Positions 34,274 to 42,633 of a stretch of DNA of 64,000 nucleotides are shown here, piece after piece (position 1 is the stretch's first letter; every line of letters starts with the position of its first letter). The position numbers and the translations under genes are program-made. This stretch comes from Lachnospiraceae bacterium (GTDB lineage Bacteria; Bacillota; Clostridia; Lachnospirales; Lachnospiraceae). The stretch covers positions 82,003-146,002 of the forward strand of contig CAJTEY010000008.1 in the NCBI GenBank assembly GCA_910575775.1, given 5' to 3'. Under the pieces are notes generated by a model. The model searched no databases and was not told the DNA's origin. It saw nothing but the letters and a program-made list of their open reading frames with translations.

Positions 34274-36025
34274 ATGGACAATATGAAATTCGGCAGATTT
34301 ATACGGGAATCAAGACAGGCCAAAGGGATGACCCAGAAGCAGCTTGCGGAGAAAATTCATGTCTCCGACAAGGCGGTTTCCAAGTGGGAGAACGGCGTAG
34401 GATTTCCCGACATCAAAATTTTGGAACCGCTGGCAAAGAGTCTGGGTGTGAATCTCTTGGAGTTAATGCAGAGTGAAAGAAATGAGGAACCAGAGATAGA
34501 CAGGCAGGAGGCGGAACAGATCGTGGCACAGACCATTTCCCAGTCCGGACAGGAGGATGAGTGGAGGCGGCGTATGTGGAAGGTCAAGGTGCTCTTGGGA
34601 GCCTGCGTCTGCGGTGTTCTCTATCTGATCTGTGTGGGAGTAGGCTATCTGGCGGGACACAAGGACGGGCAGTTCTCCGGGCTGCTGTCCGGGGCGGCGG
34701 GCGGCGCATGGTATGAAAGCCCGGTGTTATTCTATGTGTGGGCAGGCGCGCTCGTGATCATATGCGGGGCGGGAGCGGTGTATCTTCTCTGGAAGAACGA
34801 GAGCATCCGGGAAGTGAAGATCGGCCGGCATAAGGTGAAGAGCCTTTTGACCATCCTCATGGATATGCTGGTGGTGTTTTTGCTCCACACTTATCTGTCC
34901 AATATCGCCAACAACGAAAAACAGCTTGCCATGCTGCCGGAGGCAATCCCGGTAAACGCTTATGTCAGCACGGCGGACGGGAGTAGACAGTCGGGCATTT
35001 TCATAAAAGACAGTCTTGTGCAGGGGCTTCTGGACTCGGCATATGTTGACAGGCTGAAAATGGATGTGCGCCTCAAAGCAGGGATTGACCGGGTCATTCC
35101 CGGAGAGTGGCATACGCTGAATTTGTTTCTGGACGGGGTAAACTGCATTGAGGCGATGGGCGGCATTGAGGAGATCGATGTGGTGTGGAATGCGGGTGCG
35201 GATGCCTCGATTTTACAGGGATCCGAGGCGAAATGTATCGTTTCCAAAGAGCTTTTTGACAGGAAGGGATGGAAGCTGGGAGATCAGGTGACGCTCTGCC
35301 AGTGGTACTACTACCGTAAGGATGAGCGTTACGCAGAACTTTTTGCGGGTCCTTTACAGACGGTAGAGTACGAGATTGCCGGATATGTAGATATGCGGGG
35401 CAGGTGGGATGATCAGTTCGCAGTGCCGCCGGACGTGATTGTACCCTTTCATGCGGTCAGAAATACTTATGCCGAAGAGGGGATTCCTTTCTTTGCAAGT
35501 TCGGCAGCTTTTCAGGTTTCGGACGCGCTTTCACTGAATGCCTTCAAACAGGAGATGAAGGATCTGGGATTCCAAAGTGTTGTGCAAACGGAATTAGACC
35601 AATCTGTAAACGGCGTGGCGTTAAATGTCAATGACGCCGCCTTTATCAGCACGGCGGAGCATCTGCGGCAGGTGATCGACACGGTGCGCGCATTCTTTCC
35701 CTTTCTCCTCATTTTGATTGTGGGGGTAGGATATCTGATTACACTTCTGCTTTTACAGAGCAGGAAAAAGGAAATGGCGCTGCTTCGTTCGATCGGGTTG
35801 AACAGGTACCAATGTTTCCGGGTCTTTTTCGTGGATCAGCTTATCTTAGTCATTACGGGAGTTGTGGCGGGAAGTGTGCTATCGGTGCTGATCCAGGGCA
35901 ATTACGGGGGAAGCTCCGCGCTGGCAGGCGGACTGGTGGGCATCTGCTATATGGCTGGTAACAGTCTGGCGCTGTGGAAGCTGTTGGATGTGAGTGTGAT
36001 GGAAGCGTTGTTTGTGGAAGGATGA
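34274..36025 (+). CDS. HTH-FtsX fusion: XRE domain joined to an ABC export permease
   Basis: 583 residues. Residues 5-65 form an XRE helix-turn-helix (MTQKQLAEKIHVSDKAVSKWE). Then come about three membrane helices (near 98-118, 150-170, 195-212), a large outside MacB-like domain (about 220-460), and a C-terminal FtsX permease with helices ending LDVSVMEALF. FtsX region seen in LLLQSRKKEMALLRSIGLNRYQ. First gene of a three-gene exporter with its ATPase 13 bases downstream. Whether the HTH binds DNA while membrane-tethered is open. Confidence 0.85.
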   Translation: MDNMKFGRFIRESRQAKGMTQKQLAEKIHVSDKAVSKWENGVGFPDIKILEPLAKSLGVNLLELMQSERNEEPEIDRQEAEQIVAQTISQSGQEDEWRRRMWKVKVLLGACVCGVLYLICVGVGYLAGHKDGQFSGLLSGAAGGAWYESPVLFYVWAGALVIICGAGAVYLLWKNESIREVKIGRHKVKSLLTILMDMLVVFLLHTYLSNIANNEKQLAMLPEAIPVNAYVSTADGSRQSGIFIKDSLVQGLLDSAYVDRLKMDVRLKAGIDRVIPGEWHTLNLFLDGVNCIEAMGGIEEIDVVWNAGADASILQGSEAKCIVSKELFDRKGWKLGDQVTLCQWYYYRKDERYAELFAGPLQTVEYEIAGYVDMRGRWDDQFAVPPDVIVPFHAVRNTYAEEGIPFFASSAAFQVSDALSLNAFKQEMKDLGFQSVVQTELDQSVNGVALNVNDAAFISTAEHLRQVIDTVRAFFPFLLILIVGVGYLITLLLLQSRKKEMALLRSIGLNRYQCFRVFFVDQLILVITGVVAGSVLSVLIQGNYGGSSALAGGLVGICYMAGNSLALWKLLDVSVMEALFVEG

Positions 36026-36038
36026 AACGGAGGTAAAA

Positions 36039-36710
36039 ATGGAGATATTGCGTGCGGAACATGTGTCTTACAGCTATCAGAGCAAGTACCAGAAGGTGGA
36101 GGCGGTGAAGGATGTAAGCTGTGTCTTTGAGAAGGGAAAATTCTATGCAATTGTGGGCGAGTCGGGCAGTGGCAAGAGCACCTTTCTTTCTCTTCTGGCC
36201 GGATTAGACCAGCCTTGCGAGGGAACGATTTATGTGGAGGGGGAGCCGTTATGCGATATGGACAGGGACGCTTACCGTCTGAACCGGGCGGCGGTGGTGT
36301 ATCAGGCGTTTCACCTGTTTCCGCTTTTGACGGCGCAGGAGAATGTGATGCTGCCGTTGGAATGTAAGAAAATGCGGAAAAAGGAGGCTGCCAGACATGC
36401 CAGACAGCTTTTGGAGCGGGTGGGACTGGAATCCAGGATATGCAGGCAGTTCCCGAAGATGATGAGCGGCGGGGAACAGCAGCGGGTGGCGATTGCCCGG
36501 GCGGTGGCCGCAGGCGGGGAGATCATTCTGGCAGACGAACCGACGGGCAATCTGGATTCGGGGAATGAGGAGAATGTGGTGGCGCTCTTAAAGGAGCTTT
36601 CCCATGAGGACGGCTATACGGTGATCGTTATTACGCATAACCAGAGAGTAGCGGACGAGACGGATCATGTCTTTCGTATGAAGGATGGAAGCATGGAGCA
36701 GATACGCTAG
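36039..36710 (+). CDS. ABC transporter ATPase (MacB/LolD type)
   Basis: 223 residues. Walker A GESGSGKST near 40, Q-loop VVYQAFHLFP, signature MSGGEQQRVAIARA, Walker B IILADEPTGNLDS and switch His in VITHNQRVAD. Typical of type VII exporters that work with FtsX-like permeases on both sides, as here. ATG 36039 follows GGAGGTAAAA. In C-to-Firmicute relatives such sets move antimicrobial peptides or lipoproteins; the cargo is not known. Confidence 0.9.
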   Translation: MEILRAEHVSYSYQSKYQKVEAVKDVSCVFEKGKFYAIVGESGSGKSTFLSLLAGLDQPCEGTIYVEGEPLCDMDRDAYRLNRAAVVYQAFHLFPLLTAQENVMLPLECKKMRKKEAARHARQLLERVGLESRICRQFPKMMSGGEQQRVAIARAVAAGGEIILADEPTGNLDSGNEENVVALLKELSHEDGYTVIVITHNQRVADETDHVFRMKDGSMEQIR

Positions 36711-36752
36711 CAACGCGGAAAGTTGATATGCGGGATGAGGAAGGAGTTTGGT

Positions 36753-38591
36753 ATGCTGCTTTTTAAGAATAGTATGCGTCAGCTTTTTCGTATGAAGGGG
36801 AGAGCCGCCCTGTTTTTGCTGCTGCTTATTTTTGCGTCGGGGCTTTGCAGTATCGGCAGGGAGTTTCTGGTTACGAATCAGGCTAAAATGGAAGCCTACG
36901 AGGATTCCTTTATGACTATCGGAACGGTGGAGCAGAAGGCAGATCAGGTGGAAGAGCGGCGGATCTGGGATGCGGAAATCAAGGACTACCGCATTTACAA
37001 TAGTTCGGTTTATGATTCCTATGTGCCTTTGTCCGTGCTGGACTTTGAGGGCGCGGATTATCTGTCCGGGCCGGAGCGAAGATGTTTTTACGGCTCTTAC
37101 ATGCCGGAGTATGAGATGTACGGTCTGGGCATGAGCCTCAGCGAGATCGTGGAGGGATCGCCGGTGGAAGATGCAGTGCCCGACCATCCGATTGCCTTTC
37201 AGGTAACCAGGGTGCTTGCCGGACAGGGAGGAATCAGGGACGGACATGTCATTTCTTTCTGCGATCACTATAATCCGAAGCCGGAGAAACTGTATGCGGA
37301 CAAGACTTATGTGATGTCTATTGCTTATAGACCGGGACATGAGGATCAGCAGGAGTTTGAGGGGGATGATGTTACAGAATACATCCCTTACACGGTTCTG
37401 GAATCCGATCAGGTTGATATTGACGGCAACAAAGTGCCGGATGACGTGGAAGAGGGACATTTTTGCGATGAGGTGACGGAAGGGTTTTATGAATCGGACA
37501 AAGGCAGGCGCTGGCTGAATGTAATAGCCTCATGGAATTATCTGCGGCATACTTTCCCGGTAACGGGCACAGACGACATTAATCTGCTGATGCCTTTCTA
37601 CAATGGCAATGCATATATCAGCCAGGGCAGGGAGTTTACGGCAAAGGAGTATGCGAACGGGGACAGGGTATGTCTTGTGTCGGAACTGTTTGCCCGGCGT
37701 GCCGGGCTTGCAATCGGGGATGAACTGCCTCTCGCGTTACGGTATGCAAATTACAGGCGGACTGCAGGACGGGCGTTTGCAACCAACAGTGCGGCGGCAT
37801 TTTCGCTGATCAATGCCAAAGGGGAGATTTACCCGGTTTTTGAGGAGGGCAATTATGAAATTGTAGGTGTGTACGGCGGACAGTCGGGAATACGGGATGA
37901 TTACGGAATGGGCTATAATGAGATCATCATTCCCAGCCGTTCCGTGAAGAACAGCGATGCGGATAACATTCTGGAGAGCGGACCAATGGTGGGAAGCAAC
38001 ACTTCTTTCCGCATTGCCAACGGAACCATCGACGAGTATATGGAGAAGTGGAACAAATTGCAGATTTCTAATCTGGAAATCACTTTTTATGACGGAGGCT
38101 ATTCAGAACTGGAGGCAAATATCAACAATATGAAGTATATTGCCAGACTGCTGCTTGTTATGGGCGTGATCATGGTACTGATGGTGCTCGGTTATTTTTC
38201 CTGGCTGTTTATCTTAAAACAGAAGGAGCGGACGGCGGTGGAGCGGTGCCTGGGTTTTCGGAAGCGGCATAGTTTTGCTTCCCTGTTTTCGGGCATTTTC
38301 CTGCTGATTCTGGTGGGAAGCGTATGCGGCAGTGTGGCGGGCAGTTACTTGTCGGGAGAGATCGAGGGGAAGATTGCAAGGGAAGATTATTATGATAAAA
38401 CCTTTGGAAACAGCGTGGCCACGGATATGGGAAAAACGGAGGCAAAGTCTTATGAGCGGGAAGAGCCGTTAAAGACGGCGGCCGAGTGTGCACTGGCAAT
38501 TGTTGCGGCCGGAACGGTGATCGCGGCTGCTGGGATTTATGTAAACTTACAAAAAGAGCCCATGAAGATGCTGGCGGGGAGAACGGAATAG
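36753..38591 (+). CDS. FtsX-like ABC permease
   Basis: 612 residues from ATG 36753, behind GGAAGGAG; earlier TTG/ATG choices lack a site. One N-terminal helix (about 18-38), a large external domain rich in acidic and aromatic residues (about 45-455), then three C-terminal helices (about 462-485, 508-530, 575-595), the MacB/FtsX plan. Third gene after the ATPase; pairs with the HTH-FtsX protein. Confidence 0.85.
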   Translation: MLLFKNSMRQLFRMKGRAALFLLLLIFASGLCSIGREFLVTNQAKMEAYEDSFMTIGTVEQKADQVEERRIWDAEIKDYRIYNSSVYDSYVPLSVLDFEGADYLSGPERRCFYGSYMPEYEMYGLGMSLSEIVEGSPVEDAVPDHPIAFQVTRVLAGQGGIRDGHVISFCDHYNPKPEKLYADKTYVMSIAYRPGHEDQQEFEGDDVTEYIPYTVLESDQVDIDGNKVPDDVEEGHFCDEVTEGFYESDKGRRWLNVIASWNYLRHTFPVTGTDDINLLMPFYNGNAYISQGREFTAKEYANGDRVCLVSELFARRAGLAIGDELPLALRYANYRRTAGRAFATNSAAAFSLINAKGEIYPVFEEGNYEIVGVYGGQSGIRDDYGMGYNEIIIPSRSVKNSDADNILESGPMVGSNTSFRIANGTIDEYMEKWNKLQISNLEITFYDGGYSELEANINNMKYIARLLLVMGVIMVLMVLGYFSWLFILKQKERTAVERCLGFRKRHSFASLFSGIFLLILVGSVCGSVAGSYLSGEIEGKIAREDYYDKTFGNSVATDMGKTEAKSYEREEPLKTAAECALAIVAAGTVIAAAGIYVNLQKEPMKMLAGRTE

Positions 38592-38610
38592 CATGCTGTG
38601 GCGCACGGGT

Positions 38611-39972
38611 CTATTTCTCGAACCCGTGCACCCAGTCTGCTTTCAGAAAATAGATAAGAAAAACAATGGAACTTAAGCTCCATGTCAGCGGATAGGCCCA
38701 GAAAATCATCTGGATTTTCGGGATAAAGTGCAGGATGACTGTAATGTAGCTTACCCGGACGATGCACCAGAAGCAGAGCATGGTAAGCATCGGCACGGCG
38801 GCTTTTCCCGCGCCCCGTAAGATTCCCGCGATGCAGTGGGAGAAGGAGAGCAGGAAGTAGAAGAGCGTGACCGTCCTTGCGTGGGTCGTCCCGTATGCGA
38901 TCACCTCTGTCGTGCGGTTGAATGCGGCAATCAGGGACGGAATGGTCAGGTAGATAATGATGCCCACAAGTTCCGCTGTGAGGATGGAGCAGAGGATGCC
39001 GAAACGTGCCCCCTTTTTGGCGCGCTCGTACTGTTTTGCACCAAGGTTCTGGCTGATGAAGGTGGTCAGTGCCATAGCAAAACAGGTTATGGGCAGAAAG
39101 CCGAAGCCCTCGATCTTGGAGTAGGCGCCGCTGCCGGCGACAGCCATCTTGCCGAATTTGTTGATGTTGGACTGTACCACCACGTTGGCGAGTGCAATGA
39201 TGGAATTTTGAAATCCAGCGGGCAGTCCGTTTGAGATTACCTCATGGAGTATGGGAAGGTCAAAACGGATGCGCAGTATGGATACCCGATAGTCATCCGG
39301 GCTCTTGCGGGTCAGCCGCCAGAGGCATAAAAATGCGCTGATAAACTGGGAAAGGATCGTAGCCAGGGCGGTAGCGCCGACACCGAAACCCAGCACGGCG
39401 ATAAACAGCAAATCCAGCACAATGTTGATGGCGGATGACACGATCAGATAAATGAGCGGGTGGCGGCTGTCCCCGACAGACTGCAAAATGCCCACAAAGA
39501 CATTGTACATGACAAAGGACAGGGAGCCGAGAAAATAGATGCGGAAATAGACTGTGGATTCGGGCAGCACATCGGCGGGCGTTCCCATCCATATGAGGAT
39601 TCGGGAAGTCAGGATGGTGCCTGCAACAGTCAAAAAGACGCCGGAAGCCAGTCCGAAAGCGACTGTCGTGTGTACGGCTTTCTGTACTTCCTCTGTTTTC
39701 TGCGCGCCGTAATACCGGGCAATCACAACCCCGGCGCCCACAGCGATGCCTTGAAAAAAGCCGACCATCAGAAAAATAAGGTTGCCAGAGGAGCTGACTG
39801 CGGCGAGTGCATTGCTGCCGAGGAAATTTCCCACAATGAGAGAGTCGGCGGTATTGTATAACTGTTGAAAAAGGTTGCCTAAAAAGAGCGGGAACGCAAA
39901 GGCGATGAGCTGTTTCCAGATGCAGCCTTCGGTCAGCAGTGTGGTTTTTGCAGTATGTTTTCCAGTGTTCAT
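38611..39972 (-). CDS. MATE-family efflux transporter
   Basis: 453 residues with 12 membrane helices. Typical blocks are FLGNLFQQLYNTADSLIVGNFLG near residue 25 and GLPAGFQNSIIALANVVVQ at the start of the second half. Members export drugs, organic cations or toxic metabolites using Na+ or H+. ATG 39972 follows GGAGGAAAC; it converges on the ABC permease with only 19 bases between stops. An extended -10 promoter lies at 40025-40033. Confidence 0.92.
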   Translation of the reverse strand: MNTGKHTAKTTLLTEGCIWKQLIAFAFPLFLGNLFQQLYNTADSLIVGNFLGSNALAAVSSSGNLIFLMVGFFQGIAVGAGVVIARYYGAQKTEEVQKAVHTTVAFGLASGVFLTVAGTILTSRILIWMGTPADVLPESTVYFRIYFLGSLSFVMYNVFVGILQSVGDSRHPLIYLIVSSAINIVLDLLFIAVLGFGVGATALATILSQFISAFLCLWRLTRKSPDDYRVSILRIRFDLPILHEVISNGLPAGFQNSIIALANVVVQSNINKFGKMAVAGSGAYSKIEGFGFLPITCFAMALTTFISQNLGAKQYERAKKGARFGILCSILTAELVGIIIYLTIPSLIAAFNRTTEVIAYGTTHARTVTLFYFLLSFSHCIAGILRGAGKAAVPMLTMLCFWCIVRVSYITVILHFIPKIQMIFWAYPLTWSLSSIVFLIYFLKADWVHGFEK

Positions 39973-40024
39973 GTTTCCTCCATGCCAAAACGGCATCACA
40001 CAGATTTCTGTTATCTTATGTTAC

Positions 40025-40033
40025 ATTATAGCA
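40025..40033 (-). promoter_or_regulatory. Extended -10 element for the MATE gene
   Basis: On the minus strand TGCTATAAT, a TGnTATAAT-type extended -10, about 53 bases ahead of the ATG. The -35 is poor, as is common with this class. Confidence 0.55.
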
Positions 40034-40170
40034 CAATCGTTCCGACAGGATAGCTTTCTTGGCACATCTGTCTATTTTTTTGTATGGAGATGCCTCCTTG
40101 TGGCTAAATTATAAGTAAGAGCGGCATATTATAAAAGAAATCAGATTTGCGGCCGCAGGAGGAAAACAGC

Positions 40171-41334
40171 ATGCTGCAGGAAGAATTATTCATATCGTTT
40201 CTGAAAAAGTTCGATGATTCCCCATTTCTTGTCAAAATGAACGGAAAAAAATATCGGATCGGGGAGGGGAAACCCGTTTTTACCGTGAAACTTCATAAGA
40301 CGATTCCGCTCACCGCGCTGGTGGCCAGCACATCCATCGCGCTTGGCGAGGCTTATATGGACGGTGTATTGGAGATTGAAGGGGATTTGTATGAGGCGCT
40401 GGATCATTTTCTCGGCCAGGTGGGAAAATTTTCAACGGAGGCGGTGATGATGAAAAAGCTGATTCCCGAATCCCTGTCAAAAAAACACCAGAGAAGGGAT
40501 GTTTCCAGCCACTACGATATCGGGAACGATTTTTACAGGTTATGGCTGGATGAGACCATGAGCTATTCCTGCGGGTATTTCCGAAAGGCGGATGATACAC
40601 TGCATCAGGCACAGGTGAATAAGGCGGCATATATTTTAGAAAAGCTGCATTTGGAAGAAGGGATGGAGATTCTCGATATCGGCTGCGGCTGGGGGTACCT
40701 GCTGCTTGAAGCTGCCAAAAAGTATAAGGTTCGCGGAACGGGAATTACATTGAGTCATGAACAGTGCAAGGCGTTCCGAAAACGGATTAAGGCGGAGGGG
40801 CTGGAGGATGTGCTGACTGTCCGTCTGATGGACTACCGGGATCTGCCGAGAATGAAAAAGCAGTTTGACCGTGTGGTGAGCGTTGGCATGCTTGAGCATG
40901 TAGGCAGGAAAAATTATCGGGTGTTTATGGAATGTGTCAATCAGATGTTGAAGGATCAGGGTGTCTGTCTGTTACATTTTATCAGCGCATTAAAGGAGTA
41001 TCCCGGGGATGCCTGGATTCGGAAATATATTTTCCCGGGCGGGGTGATTCCCAGCCTGCGTGAGACGGTTTCGCATATGGCGGAGGAAAACTTTCACATC
41101 GTGGATGTGGAAAATCTGCGTCTGCATTACAATCAGACACTGCTCTGCTGGCTTGAAAATTACCGGGAACATATCGGCGAAGTAGGCGAAATGTTCGATG
41201 AACGGTTTGTCAGAATGTGGGATTTGTATCTGGCAGCCTGCGCTGCGGTGTTTCATAACGGAATTGTAGACTTACACCAGATTCTTGCCACAAAAGGGGT
41301 GAATAATACGCTTCCTGTAGTGAGGTGGTATTAA
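40171..41334 (+). CDS. cfa: Cyclopropane-fatty-acyl-phospholipid synthase
   Basis: Adds a methylene from SAM across double bonds of membrane lipids, in acid or stationary stress. 387 residues. SAM motif ILDIGCGWGYLLLEAA near 163, VSSHYDIGNDFYRLWLD, MSYSCGYF, and VVSVGMLEHVGRKNY follow the CFA family order. ATG 40171 sits behind AGGAGGAAAACAGC. N-terminal substrate domain is complete. Confidence 0.93.
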   Translation: MLQEELFISFLKKFDDSPFLVKMNGKKYRIGEGKPVFTVKLHKTIPLTALVASTSIALGEAYMDGVLEIEGDLYEALDHFLGQVGKFSTEAVMMKKLIPESLSKKHQRRDVSSHYDIGNDFYRLWLDETMSYSCGYFRKADDTLHQAQVNKAAYILEKLHLEEGMEILDIGCGWGYLLLEAAKKYKVRGTGITLSHEQCKAFRKRIKAEGLEDVLTVRLMDYRDLPRMKKQFDRVVSVGMLEHVGRKNYRVFMECVNQMLKDQGVCLLHFISALKEYPGDAWIRKYIFPGGVIPSLRETVSHMAEENFHIVDVENLRLHYNQTLLCWLENYREHIGEVGEMFDERFVRMWDLYLAACAAVFHNGIVDLHQILATKGVNNTLPVVRWY

Positions 41335-41463
41335 TGCGTATGAGGGAGAGTGGTTTGTTTTTGCTTTGTTGGAGGCAGTGTGTTATGATGGTTTTTAAAA
41401 AGAGCAGGAACAGTCGTAGGAAAATCAGTTTGTCTATGGGACGGAAAGAGAGGAATGAGCATT

Positions 41464-42501
41464 ATGAAAAGAGTCTTGTTTATCGGGGGAACGGGAACCA
41501 TCAGTGCAGCGATTGTAAGGCGCCTGGCAGGAGAGCGGAACTGGGAGGTGTGGCTTCTCAACCGTGGCAGCCATAAAGAGGGAATCCCGGAGAGCGTTCA
41601 CCAGATTGCGGCGGATATCAAGAAGGAAAAGGATGTTTCAGAAAAACTGAATGATCTGACCTTTGATGTGGTCTGCGAATTTATCGGATTTACAGTGGAG
41701 GATGTGGAGCGCGATTACAGACTTTTTAAGGACAGGACCAGGCAGTATATCTATATAAGCTCTGCCTCGGCTTATCACAAGCCTGCCGCCGGCTATGTCA
41801 TTACGGAGGGGACAGCTCTCGCCAACCCCTACTGGCAGTATTCCAGGGATAAAATTGCGTGTGAGGACTTTTTAATGAGAAAGTACAGGGAAGAAGGATT
41901 CCCGGTCACAATCGTAAGGCCGAGCCATACATACGACGAGCGTCATATTCCGCTTGGCGTACATGGGAATAACGGGTTCTGGCAGGTGATCCGTCGGATG
42001 ATGGATGAAAAGCCGGTTATTATCCAGGGGGATGGCACTTCCCTGTGGACACTCACTTTCAATGAGGACTTTGCCACCGGGTTTGTGGGACTGATGGGAA
42101 ACCGTCATGCGATTGGGGAGGCGTTTCAGATTACGGGGGATGAGACGCTCACATGGAATCAGATCTATGCGACGATCGCGGATGCGCTTGGCGTAAAACT
42201 GCATGCCTGTTATGTGCCGTCCGATTTTCTGGCGGCGGTCGGCGGGCCGTTCGGGTATGATTTCGAGGGCAGTCTGATCGGTGATAAGGCGGTCTCGGTT
42301 GTGTTCGACAACAGTAAGTTGAAGAGGGTGGTGCCGGATATGAAAACTACCGTGTGTTTTGATCAGGGCGTACAGATCGCGCTGGATTACATTATGACGC
42401 ATCCGGAGGAATGCCAGAAAGAAGATCCGGCGTTCGATGGATGGTGCGACAGGGTGATCCGTGCGATGGAAGAGGCAAAGAAGTCCGTACTGCGTGGGTA
42501 G
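41464..42501 (+). CDS. NAD(P)-dependent epimerase/reductase (extended SDR)
   Basis: 345 residues. Nucleotide-binding VLFIGGTGTIS at the N-terminus, active-site YWQYSRDK (YxxxK) near 128 and SSASAY. Resembles atypical/extended SDRs related to plant CSP41 and sugar-nucleotide epimerases: HTYDERHIPLG and the dependence on Arg near VRPSHTY. GAGAGGA is nine bases before ATG 41464; ATG 41455 is too close. Substrate unknown. Ends at a strong terminator. Confidence 0.83.
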   Translation: MKRVLFIGGTGTISAAIVRRLAGERNWEVWLLNRGSHKEGIPESVHQIAADIKKEKDVSEKLNDLTFDVVCEFIGFTVEDVERDYRLFKDRTRQYIYISSASAYHKPAAGYVITEGTALANPYWQYSRDKIACEDFLMRKYREEGFPVTIVRPSHTYDERHIPLGVHGNNGFWQVIRRMMDEKPVIIQGDGTSLWTLTFNEDFATGFVGLMGNRHAIGEAFQITGDETLTWNQIYATIADALGVKLHACYVPSDFLAAVGGPFGYDFEGSLIGDKAVSVVFDNSKLKRVVPDMKTTVCFDQGVQIALDYIMTHPEECQKEDPAFDGWCDRVIRAMEEAKKSVLRG

Positions 42502-42511
42502 CGGCAGCGTA

Positions 42512-42560
42512 AAAAACAATCCACAAACCGCGTTTGGAAAGGTGGCAGTGGATTGTTTTT
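42512..42560 (+). terminator. Intrinsic terminator after the SDR gene
   Basis: AAAAACAATCCAC (42512-42524) pairs perfectly with GTGGATTGTTTTT (42548-42560); 23-base loop; T-rich afterwards. It could work from both directions, also for the minus-strand beta-helix gene. Confidence 0.85.
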
Positions 42561-42633
42561 GTTTTATTGTTTGCATTTTGATCTGCAGTATCATTTCAGT
42601 TAATTGAAATTAACCGATGGAACAGACGCAGTC

